Assembly: GCA_903930165.1 (NCBI GenBank)
Contig: CAIYXO010000037.1
Span: 1-5,108, forward strand
Source of the DNA: an uncultured Verrucomicrobiota bacterium
GTDB taxonomy: Bacteria > Verrucomicrobiota > Verrucomicrobiia > Limisphaerales > UBA9464
DNA length: 5,108 nt
Direction of reading: 5' to 3'
The notes under the pieces were generated by a model that was not told where the DNA came from, did not search any database, and saw nothing but the letters and a program-made list of their open reading frames with translations. Shown here in pieces: positions 1 to 5,108 of this stretch. Made by a program: the position numbers and the translations under genes. How positions within the stretch are numbered: position 1 is the stretch's first letter; the number at the start of each line of letters is the position of its first letter.

Positions 1-1
1 C

Positions 2-379
2 ACCGCCGTGAGCCCCGGTGGCAGCACCACCTTCACCTTTTCCTTCAGTCCCACCGCGCTGGACAACCGGAGCACCACGCTGCGGGTGGCCAGCAACGAC
101 CCCGACACGCCGAACTTCGACGTCCAACTGAACGGCACCGGCATCGACATGCTGCCGCCCGTCATCAACACCCCGGCGAACATCACCGTCTTTTCAACCG
201 GGCCTCTGACCAGCGTCACGTATGCCCCGACCGCCACGGACAATTCCGGCAGCACGCCCAGCCTGACCGTGGACCCACCCAGTGGGAGCCCGTTCACCCT
301 CGGCGAAACGACCGTGAACATCACCGCCACCGACGGCTCGGGGAATGAGTCATTCGCGAGCTTCACCGTGACGGTCATC
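2..379 (+). repeat. ASH-HYR supermodule, copy 1 (5' truncated)
   Basis: This is the first of three tandem units, each pairing a choice-of-anchor D (ASH-like Ig fold) with a HYR domain. Only the C-terminal half of the ASH part is in the window (residues 1-46, with FSFSPT, LRVASNDPD and LNGTG). It is followed by HYR 49-124, with PPVI at its start and TATDNSG and TTVNITATD inside. The DNA is nearly identical to copy 3 over short stretches (73-112 and 230-249). Confidence 0.85.
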
Positions 380-3300
380 GAGCCACCCCATCTGGAGGTG
401 CAGCAGCCCGCCGACACCGTGCTCGCCGGTTCGCCGCCGACCGTGGACTTTGGCGCCCGGAATCAGGGCGAGTCCGCGGCGAAGGTCTTCACGTTGAAGA
501 ACACCGGCCTGAGCCCGCTCACCATTGGCGGGGCCATCACCGTCGGGGGGCACGCCGGGGACTTCACCGTGAATACCGCGGGCATGGACAGCACCGTGGC
601 GCCGGGAACGACCACCACCCTGACCGTCACCTTTACCCCCACCATCCCCGGGGCCCGGGCCAGCACGTTGCGGATCTCCTCCAACGATCCCGACCGGACG
701 GTCTACGACATCGCGGTGAGCGGCACCGGCCTGGACACCGTCCCGCCGGTGATCCGCCGTCATCTGGACCGCACCGCCGTGGCCTCCAGCGCGACGGGCG
801 CCGTGGTCAGCTACGGCCCCGCCTTGGTCACCGACAGTTCCGGCCTCACGCCGACCGTCACCTACAGTCCGGTCAGCGGCAGCCTGTTCCCGCCGGGCGC
901 GACGACGGTGGCCATCACCGCCACCGACTCGGTCGGGAACATCGCGACATCCAGCTTCACCGTGACCGTGTTGCTCCAGCCGCGGCTCGCGGTGGAAGAG
1001 CCCGCCGGCACGGCCCTGCTCGGCACCGGAGTCCCGGTCGCGTGGGGCCAAAACAACTCAGGGGCGACCACAGTGCCGGCCGGCCTCACGGGCATCACCT
1101 CCGTCGCCGTCGGCACCTATTCGCACACCATCGCGCTGAGGAGCGACGGGACGGTGACCGGTTGGGGCGACAACAGTCTTGGCCAGATCAGCGGAGCAGC
1201 TGGTTTGTCGGGAATCGTCTCCATCCAGGCGGGCCTGCAACACGGCGTGGCCTTGAAGGACGACGGCACGGTGGCCGTTTGGGGCGACGGCTCTTACGGC
1301 CAACTCGCGGTTCCCGGTGGTTTGGCCCATGTGGTGGCCGTTGCGGCAGGCGATTTGCACAGCCTGGCCCTGAAGGATGACGGCACGGTCGTCGTTTGGG
1401 GCGCCAACAGCTATGGCCAACTTAGTGTTCCCCCGGATTTGTCCGGCGTGGTCGCCATCACAGCGGGGAAAAACCGGTGCGTGGCCCTGAAGCTCGACGG
1501 AACCGTGGTCCAATGGGGCGAGTCCTTCGGCTCGCTTCCGCCCAGCGGACTTTCCGGAGTGCTGAGCCTGGCCGCCAGTCAAGGACAGGCCTTGGCTCTC
1601 AAGACCGATGGCACCGTCGTCGGGTGGGGAAGTGAGTTCCAAAATGAGATTTCCGGTTTTGCCGGGATGACCGGGATCCGCGCCGTCAGTGCGGGATATT
1701 TTTACTCTTTGGCGTTGAAGAGCAACGGCACCATCCTGGCCCTCGGTTACGACGAGTTTGGCCGGGTCAGCGGTGCTGCTCCTTGGCAAAACGTGGTCGC
1801 CATCTCCGCCGGCGAACGCCACGCCGCCGCCGTGGTGCGCGTCGCCCCCATCGTGGCCTTCGGCCCGCGAACCGTCGGCAGTTCGACCGCCAAGACTTTC
1901 ACCTTGCGGAATTCCGGACTGGGCCTGCTCAACTTGGGCGGCATCAGCACCACTGGCGGAAACGCGGCGGAATTCACCGTGAACACCGCCGGCCTGCCCG
2001 CGAGCCTGCCGCCCAACGGCAGCGCGACATTCACTGTCACCTTCACGCCCACGACCACCGACCCCAGCACCACCACGCTGCGGGTAGCCAGCAACGACCC
2101 CGACTCGCCGGCCTTTGAGGTCGCCCTCGACGGCAACACCGCCGACGCCGTGGCCCCGGTGATCGCCGCCCACGCCAACGTGAGCGCCGTCCGGACGAGC
2201 GCGGCCGGGGCGGTCGTGACCTTCGCGCCGGCCACCGCCACGGACAATTCCGGGGCCGTGCCGGTCATCACCTATTCCCACGCCAGCGGCAGCGTCTTCC
2301 CGCCGGGGACCACCACCGTCACGATCACCGCGACGGATGCGAACGGGAACGCCGCCACCGCGACCTTCACCGTCACTGTCACCCTGCCGCCGCCGGTGTT
2401 GGTGGCGACCGGCGGCACCTTCGCCGCGAACAACCTGGCTGCCGGCGGAACTGCGTTTGCCAAGGACGTGATCGCCGCCGCCCCGCACGCCATCGGCAAG
2501 GTGAATGACGGGAACTACGGCAACGCCAACAGTTGGATCGGCGGCAGTTCGGACAGCTTCGTCGGCATCAACCTCGGAGCCACGCCGGTTTCGCTCAACC
2601 GGATCGCCTTCGGCCGCGACAACCTGGGCAACTTCGGCGATCGGGTGGCCGGAACCTACACGGTGCAGTTCACCACCGTGCCCAACCCCAACGCATCCAC
2701 GCCCGAGGCCGGTTGGACCAGCTTTGGCACGATCACCTATCCCGGCTCGATCCCCAGCCCGGCAGTGCGTCATCTCTACGCCTTCCCGACCGTTGCCGCC
2801 ACCGGCGTCCGGATCCGAACCCAAAGCGCCGGCCCTGAAGTCTGCATCGATGAACTGGAACTCTACGCCGCGCCCACCGTCGCGCCGGTCGTCGGGGCGG
2901 ACACCCTCCTGCGCCTCGACAGCACCCGGACCGCCAAGGTCCTCCAGTCCGTGCTGCTCGCCAACGACACCGACGCCGACAGCGATCCGCTGGTGATCAC
3001 CGCCGTGGCCAACCCGTTGCCCTCAGGCGCAACGGTGCAACTCGTCGGCAACTTCGTGCTCTACACCGCGCCGGCGGTCAACTCGGGGAACGGCAGCTTC
3101 ACCTACACCGTGGACGACGGTGCCGGCCACACGGCCGCAGGCACGGTCATGGTGACCGAAGTCCCTGCGCCGACCGCCGGCGATTCGCCGCCAGGGGCGA
3201 TCAGCGCAAACCTCAGCGGCGCGGATGTCGTCGTCACCTTCATCGGAGTGCCCGGCCGCGGCTACCGGGTGCAATACACCACCAGCCTGGGCTCACCCTA

Positions 3301-3421
3301 CACCTGGTTGGAATTCAGTCCCGCCGCCGTGATCACCGCGCCAGCGGGCGGCGTCTTCAGCCACACCGACCCCGCTCCGGCCGGTGGCGCACGTTTCTAC
3401 CGCGCCATCCCCAACCCGTGA
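2..3421 (+). CDS. Large modular surface/adhesin-like protein (ASH, HYR, RCC1 propeller, F5/8C-like, Big/cadherin-like), 5' partial
   Basis: The frame is open to the window edge and enters in the middle of an ASH domain, so the true start and signal peptide lie upstream. The GTG at position 8 is not a credible start. Counting that codon as residue 1, the modules are: partial ASH/choice-of-anchor D (1-46), HYR (49-124), ASH (127-242), HYR (245-322), an ASH split into 325-342 and 613-712 by an RCC1-type propeller (344-610), HYR (715-792), an F5/8C-like domain (796-954, ending CIDELELYA), a Big/cadherin-like domain (958-1051, motif LLANDTDADSDPL) and a C-terminal beta module (1062-1137, YRVQYTTSL...RFYR). 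Diagnostic motifs are FTLKNTG, VTFTPT, SNDPD and SGTG for ASH, and TATDNSG and TTVxITATD for HYR. Only two cysteines are present (491 and 946). There is no PEP-CTERM tail, LPXTG motif or transmembrane anchor at the C terminus. The role is probably extracellular binding or structure; no catalytic domain is visible and the ligand is unknown. Confidence 0.93.
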   Translation, partial: TAVSPGGSTTFTFSFSPTALDNRSTTLRVASNDPDTPNFDVQLNGTGIDMLPPVINTPANITVFSTGPLTSVTYAPTATDNSGSTPSLTVDPPSGSPFTLGETTVNITATDGSGNESFASFTVTVIEPPHLEVQQPADTVLAGSPPTVDFGARNQGESAAKVFTLKNTGLSPLTIGGAITVGGHAGDFTVNTAGMDSTVAPGTTTTLTVTFTPTIPGARASTLRISSNDPDRTVYDIAVSGTGLDTVPPVIRRHLDRTAVASSATGAVVSYGPALVTDSSGLTPTVTYSPVSGSLFPPGATTVAITATDSVGNIATSSFTVTVLLQPRLAVEEPAGTALLGTGVPVAWGQNNSGATTVPAGLTGITSVAVGTYSHTIALRSDGTVTGWGDNSLGQISGAAGLSGIVSIQAGLQHGVALKDDGTVAVWGDGSYGQLAVPGGLAHVVAVAAGDLHSLALKDDGTVVVWGANSYGQLSVPPDLSGVVAITAGKNRCVALKLDGTVVQWGESFGSLPPSGLSGVLSLAASQGQALALKTDGTVVGWGSEFQNEISGFAGMTGIRAVSAGYFYSLALKSNGTILALGYDEFGRVSGAAPWQNVVAISAGERHAAAVVRVAPIVAFGPRTVGSSTAKTFTLRNSGLGLLNLGGISTTGGNAAEFTVNTAGLPASLPPNGSATFTVTFTPTTTDPSTTTLRVASNDPDSPAFEVALDGNTADAVAPVIAAHANVSAVRTSAAGAVVTFAPATATDNSGAVPVITYSHASGSVFPPGTTTVTITATDANGNAATATFTVTVTLPPPVLVATGGTFAANNLAAGGTAFAKDVIAAAPHAIGKVNDGNYGNANSWIGGSSDSFVGINLGATPVSLNRIAFGRDNLGNFGDRVAGTYTVQFTTVPNPNASTPEAGWTSFGTITYPGSIPSPAVRHLYAFPTVAATGVRIRTQSAGPEVCIDELELYAAPTVAPVVGADTLLRLDSTRTAKVLQSVLLANDTDADSDPLVITAVANPLPSGATVQLVGNFVLYTAPAVNSGNGSFTYTVDDGAGHTAAGTVMVTEVPAPTAGDSPPGAISANLSGADVVVTFIGVPGRGYRVQYTTSLGSPYTWLEFSPAAVITAPAGGVFSHTDPAPAGGARFYRAIPNP
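386..973 (+). repeat. ASH-HYR supermodule, copy 2 (intact)
   Basis: This is the complete reference copy. The ASH domain (residues 127-242) begins LEVQQPADTVLAG, continues PTVDFGARNQG and FTLKNTG, and ends SGTGLD. The HYR domain (245-322) begins VPPVI and ends FTVTVL. It shows what an uninterrupted unit looks like: the short strand LEVQQPADTVLAGSP runs directly into PTVDFG. At DNA level it is more diverged from copies 1 and 3 than those two are from each other. Confidence 0.87.
980..2383 (+). repeat. ASH-HYR supermodule, copy 3, interrupted by an RCC1 propeller
   Basis: The unit begins LAVEEPAGTALLGTG (residues 327-341), matching the opening strand of copy 2. The expected continuation appears only about 270 residues later as PIVAFGPRTVGSSTAKTF (614-631), and the rest of the ASH domain follows to about residue 712. 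HYR 715-792 completes the unit. The intervening segment is the RCC1 propeller, listed separately. Confidence 0.82.
1037..1837 (+). repeat. RCC1-type seven-bladed beta-propeller repeats
   Basis: Seven units of about 39 residues (117 bases) follow the pattern [DN]xxxGQ-xxx-GLxG[VI]xxxxAGxxHxxALKxDGTVxxWG. The WG-type strands end near residues 347, 387, 426, 465, 504, 541 and 580 (the last as ALG). The VxxxxAG...AL strands also number seven, the final one at 597-610. The array opens with a lone VAWG strand and ends without one, as expected if the N-terminal strand completes the last blade. Blade 5 is the most degenerate: it is two residues shorter and lacks the GQ and H positions. Bacterial RCC1-like propellers usually act as protein-interaction or scaffold modules; no enzymatic residues are inferred here. 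Confidence 0.9.
2393..2869 (+). other. F5/8 type C (discoidin)-like galactose-binding-fold domain
   Basis: Residues 796-954 of the large protein show the usual order of this fold: GKVNDGNYGNANSWIG near the front (a variable-loop segment before a W), FVGINLGATPVSLNRIAFGR (the strand and loop after it), RVAGTYTVQF in the middle, and VRIRTQS...CIDELELYA at the end. The closing IDELELY is typical of F5/8C-like modules in surface proteins and glycosidases. Related modules often bind carbohydrate, but the ligand cannot be read from the sequence. Confidence 0.72.
2879..3160 (+). other. Bacterial Ig/cadherin-like (Big_9-type) domain
   Basis: Residues 958-1051 contain VLLANDTDADSDPLVITAV, a spaced FVLYTAP strand, and the closing GSFTYTVDDGAGHTAAGTV. 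This combination is typical of the Big_9/cadherin-like tandem domains of bacterial surface proteins, where the acidic D-rich segment commonly binds calcium. Only one copy is present, and it links the F5/8C-like domain to the C-terminal module. Confidence 0.78.
3191..3418 (+). other. C-terminal beta module without sorting tail
   Basis: Residues 1062-1137 read as alternating beta strands: ADVVVTFIGVPGRGYRVQYT, then a TWLEF strand, then a final FSHTDPAPAGGARFYRAIPN. From memory, the pattern YRVQ-[ST]xxL...W...FxDxxxxxxxRFYR often closes large secreted proteins in Verrucomicrobiota and other PVC-group bacteria. It follows a proline/alanine-rich linker (about 1053-1063). It could be a fibronectin-III-like terminal cap or part of an uncharacterised secretion signal; which one is not determinable here. 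Confidence 0.55.
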
Positions 3422-3458
3422 CCCGCCGAAGCCCGAAACCTCTTTTGCCAAACCAGCC

Positions 3459-4148
3459 ATGAACTCCCGTTCACTTTCGCTCCGGCTCGCCATCGCCGCG
3501 CTCGTATCCACCTGGACCACCGCCTCCGCGGCCGTCGTCTCGCAGACCTTCACCTTCCCGGTCGGGGTGTCCGCCGGCACCGTTTCCGACGCGGGCATTC
3601 CGCTCACGCTCAGCCAGACCATCGCGGGCTCCGAAATCACGACGCTCACCGAGGTGCGCGTCGGGCTGAACCTGCACGGCAGCATCGCCGGGGCGGGCTG
3701 GGCCGGGGACCTGTTCGTGTCGCTCAACCGCGCCGGCGGGGCCACGAGCGTCCTGCTCAACCAGGTGGGCGTGACTACCCTCAACCCGGCCGGCTTCGGC
3801 CACGACGGCTGGAACGTCACCCTCCACGACAACGCCGCGAACGGGGACATCCACTTCGGCCAGCCCGCCGGCCCGGCCACGATCTTGACCGGCGAATGGC
3901 AACCCGACGGCCGCCAGGACCCGACCTCGGGCACCCGGTCCGCGATGCTGGACGTCTTCAACGGCGCTTCGCCCAACGCGGCGTGGTACCTGACCCTGGC
4001 CGACCTCAATCCCACGGGGACGATGGTGCTCGAAAGCTGGTCGGTGACATTCACCGGCTCCACCGCGGTGCCGGAGCCCGGCGAGGTCTCTCTCGCAGCC
4101 GGCGTTCTGCTGGCGGGTTTCACCCTGTGGCAGCGGCGGCGGCGTTGA
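3459..4148 (+). CDS. PEP-CTERM sorted protein with proprotein-convertase P-domain-like ectodomain
   Basis: This is a 229-residue exported protein. The ATG at 3459 is chosen because it begins a classic signal peptide: MNSRSLSLRL, a hydrophobic stretch, and a likely cleavage after TASA (residue 24). An upstream in-frame ATG at 3384 would add 25 hydrophilic residues overlapping the previous gene. The ectodomain (about 30-200) has P-domain hallmarks: GDLFVSLNRAGG followed by SVLL (compare DLxIxLxxPxGTxxxL in the family), and near the end FNGASPNAAWYLTLADLNP with LESWSVTFTG (family pattern: W-x-L-x-V-x-D...G-x-L-x-S-W-x-L). No protease domain accompanies it. The C terminus has VPEP at 204-207, a hydrophobic helix of about 17 residues and a terminal RRRR, the PEP-CTERM signal handled by an exosortase. 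The gene starts 37 bases after the large gene, with no clear Shine-Dalgarno sequence. The binding function is unknown. Confidence 0.9.
   Translation: MNSRSLSLRLAIAALVSTWTTASAAVVSQTFTFPVGVSAGTVSDAGIPLTLSQTIAGSEITTLTEVRVGLNLHGSIAGAGWAGDLFVSLNRAGGATSVLLNQVGVTTLNPAGFGHDGWNVTLHDNAANGDIHFGQPAGPATILTGEWQPDGRQDPTSGTRSAMLDVFNGASPNAAWYLTLADLNPTGTMVLESWSVTFTGSTAVPEPGEVSLAAGVLLAGFTLWQRRRR
4063..4084 (+). repeat. 22-base direct repeat encoding the VPEPGE sorting motif, copy A
   Basis: This 22-base stretch in the first PEP-CTERM gene is identical to 4924-4945 in the second. It covers the codons for VPEPG and the start of the following E, plus a few bases before. Similarity falls off immediately on both sides at the DNA level, although the protein tails stay alike. 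Confidence 0.9.
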
Positions 4149-4262
4149 TCCGGCCCCGTTTCCGGCAACCGGGTCATATCTTCATCCGATGCCGCTCCGA
4201 GCGCGGGCGTGATACACAACTGGACGATGACCAAACCGAATTCACGGAGCCATCACCAACCC
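4149..4262. other. Intergenic region between the two PEP-CTERM genes
   Basis: These 114 bases hold no convincing terminator. A short CCGG-CAA-CCGG hairpin near 4162-4172 is only four base pairs. I cannot identify a clear -35/-10 pair; TTCATC (4181) and GATACA (4211) are spaced too far apart. The last part carries the GGAG at 4246-4249 that may serve the downstream start. The gap is long enough for a separate promoter, so readthrough from upstream is possible but not proven. Confidence 0.4.
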
Positions 4263-5009
4263 ATGATCAACTCGAAATCCATCGTCTGCGTCGCCGCGCT
4301 GGCCTCGCTTGCCACTGCGGTCGCCCAATCCTTCGACTTCAACGCCGGCACCGATACCGGCCTGACCCGCTACAACCCACTGTCACCGTTTGGCGTCGGT
4401 GCCAGCTACAGCTTCCCGGGTGGAGACACCTACAGGATCAACGTGCCCTCGTCCTCCCCCTTCACCGGCAGCGTCGGTCCGGGGCGCGCTGGCGCCTTCA
4501 GCCCCGTCACGCAGGCCGATTTCACGGTGTCGGTGGACCTGGTGGGTTGGAACGACGCACTTTCGCAGGGTTTCGGTCCGGTGGCCCGGATCCAGCAGCC
4601 CGGTCTGGGCACAACGGACGCCTACTCGTTCGCCTACATCACCAGCACCGATGTCGCCATCATTGGGCGTTACGACAATGAAGTCGGCACGGCGCTGAAC
4701 GGGGCTTCGATCACCCTCGACCCGGCACTGGACTACCGGATGGTGTTCACCGGGATTGGCTCGACCCTGACCGGGAGCATCTTCTCGCTCAGCGACCTGA
4801 GCACTCCGCTGGTGACCGTAAGCACGACCGACGCAACCTATGCCAGCGGCTTTTCGGGAGTGCTCGTCGCCACCACCGTCAATGTCCCCGCCGGTTCGTC
4901 CGACGTGACGTTCGACAACCTTTCCGCGGTGCCGGAGCCCGGCGAATTTGCCGCGGTCGCCGGCGCACTGCTGGGCGGATTCGCTCTCTGGCGCCGCCAG
5001 CGCCGCTGA
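4263..5009 (+). CDS. PEP-CTERM sorted protein with all-beta (jelly-roll-like) ectodomain
   Basis: This is a 248-residue exported protein. The ATG at 4263 gives a compact signal peptide (MINSKSIVCVAALASLATAVA, cleavage before QSF), with a GGAG at 4246-4249 lying 13 bases upstream, farther than ideal. In-frame ATGs at 4227 and 4209 would only lengthen the hydrophilic leader, so the start is moderately certain. The mature region (22-222) is rich in T, S, G and beta strands, without cysteines. It includes ADFTVSVDLVGW (85-96), YSFAYITS (121-128), LDYRMVFTG (156-164) and a final strand VTFDNLSAV. This strand order and the TFDN ending resemble concanavalin A/LamG-like jelly rolls, but no family can be named with confidence. 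The C terminus has VPEP at 223-226, a hydrophobic helix and RRQRR, an exosortase-type sorting tail. It lies 114 bases after the other PEP-CTERM gene and is followed by a terminator-like hairpin. Confidence 0.88.
   Translation: MINSKSIVCVAALASLATAVAQSFDFNAGTDTGLTRYNPLSPFGVGASYSFPGGDTYRINVPSSSPFTGSVGPGRAGAFSPVTQADFTVSVDLVGWNDALSQGFGPVARIQQPGLGTTDAYSFAYITSTDVAIIGRYDNEVGTALNGASITLDPALDYRMVFTGIGSTLTGSIFSLSDLSTPLVTVSTTDATYASGFSGVLVATTVNVPAGSSDVTFDNLSAVPEPGEFAAVAGALLGGFALWRRQRR
4924..4945 (+). repeat. 22-base direct repeat encoding the VPEPGE sorting motif, copy B
   Basis: Exact copy of 4063-4084, located at the same place in the sorting tail of the second PEP-CTERM gene, in the same reading frame. 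Confidence 0.9.
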
Positions 5010-5031
5010 GCATTTCAATGTCCCGGGGACA

Positions 5032-5067
5032 GGCCGGAGCCCTCCCGTAAGGGAGGGTGTTCCGGCC
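5032..5067 (+). terminator. Strong hairpin after the last gene, probable terminator
   Basis: The inverted repeat pairs GGCCGGA (5032-5038) with TCCGGCC (5061-5067) and CCCTCCC (5040-5046) with GGGAGGG (5051-5057), closed by a GTAA loop. A small 1x3 internal loop separates the two seven-pair stems. It begins 22 bases after the stop codon of the second PEP-CTERM gene. Only a short ATTT follows instead of a long T-run, so it is an imperfect intrinsic terminator; it could instead stabilise the 3' end or terminate in both directions. The final 41 bases after it show no supportable gene. Confidence 0.72.
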
Positions 5068-5108
5068 ATTTCGCCAACACCGTCGAGATCGTCGGACGGC
5101 TTCGGCAG

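Noticed and set aside
8..10. GTG at position 8 as the start of the large gene
   Set aside because: The frame continues upstream to the window edge, and the sequence begins in the middle of an ASH domain with no signal peptide, so the true start is outside.
1037..1837. Tandem 117-base repeats considered as a CRISPR or non-coding satellite
   Set aside because: The period is 39 codons in an open frame, conservation is at protein level, and the units match RCC1 propeller blades.
1058..2824. 588-codon open frame on the minus strand
   Set aside because: It lies wholly inside the well-supported large gene, is composed of low-complexity G/R/H/D-rich sequence with no recognisable domain, and is explained by high GC making antisense stops rare.
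4181..4216. TTCATC and GATACA as a promoter for the last gene
   Set aside because: The 24-base spacing is too long for a sigma-70 promoter and neither box is close to consensus.
3293..4234. 313-codon minus-strand open frame spanning the gene junction
   Set aside because: It overlaps the end of the large gene and all of the first PEP-CTERM gene, both of which have clear domains and signals. Its translation shows no signal peptide or motif.
3896..4681. 261-codon plus-strand open frame in another phase
   Set aside because: The translation is rich in R, H, G and P, typical of a shifted frame, and it would overlap two real genes with signal peptides and PEP-CTERM tails.
5068..5108. Possible start or end of a further gene at the right edge
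   Set aside because: Several frames are open over these 41 bases, but there is no start codon with a ribosome site and too little sequence to recognise a protein.

Overview
The window is GC-rich, roughly two thirds G+C by eye. It carries three genes on the plus strand, all encoding exported, surface-type proteins, and nothing convincing on the minus strand. Three features suggest a Verrucomicrobiota or related PVC-group bacterium: two short proteins ending in a VPEP-type PEP-CTERM sorting tail; a large protein built from ASH (choice-of-anchor D), HYR, RCC1, F5/8C-like and Big/cadherin-like modules; and its closing beta module with the pattern YRVQYTTSL...W...RFYR. This lineage call is inference from protein architecture. 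The window holds no rRNA or other taxonomic marker.

Region 1 (start to 3421) is the 3' part of a very large modular adhesin-like gene whose beginning lies outside the window. It has three tandem ASH+HYR supermodules. The third is interrupted by a seven-bladed RCC1-type beta-propeller lying between the first strand and the remainder of the ASH domain. An F5/8C-like carbohydrate-binding-type domain, a cadherin/Big-like domain and a C-terminal beta module follow. Region 2 (3459-4148) encodes a 229-residue PEP-CTERM protein whose ectodomain resembles a proprotein-convertase P-domain. Region 3 (4263-5009) encodes a 248-residue PEP-CTERM protein with an all-beta ectodomain, probably jelly-roll-like. 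A strong hairpin at 5032-5067 closes the set.

The genes are co-directional, with gaps of 37 and 114 bases and a terminator-like hairpin only after the last, so they may form one transcription unit. The two small proteins should be exported by Sec and sorted by an exosortase that is not encoded here. The large protein has no sorting tail and may be secreted or held at the surface by another route. A common role in the cell envelope, extracellular matrix or carbohydrate adhesion is plausible but not shown. I see no mobile element, CRISPR array, RNA gene or known defence system. The most notable observation is the propeller inserted inside an ASH repeat, with matching evidence in repeat alignment, blade count and base composition.
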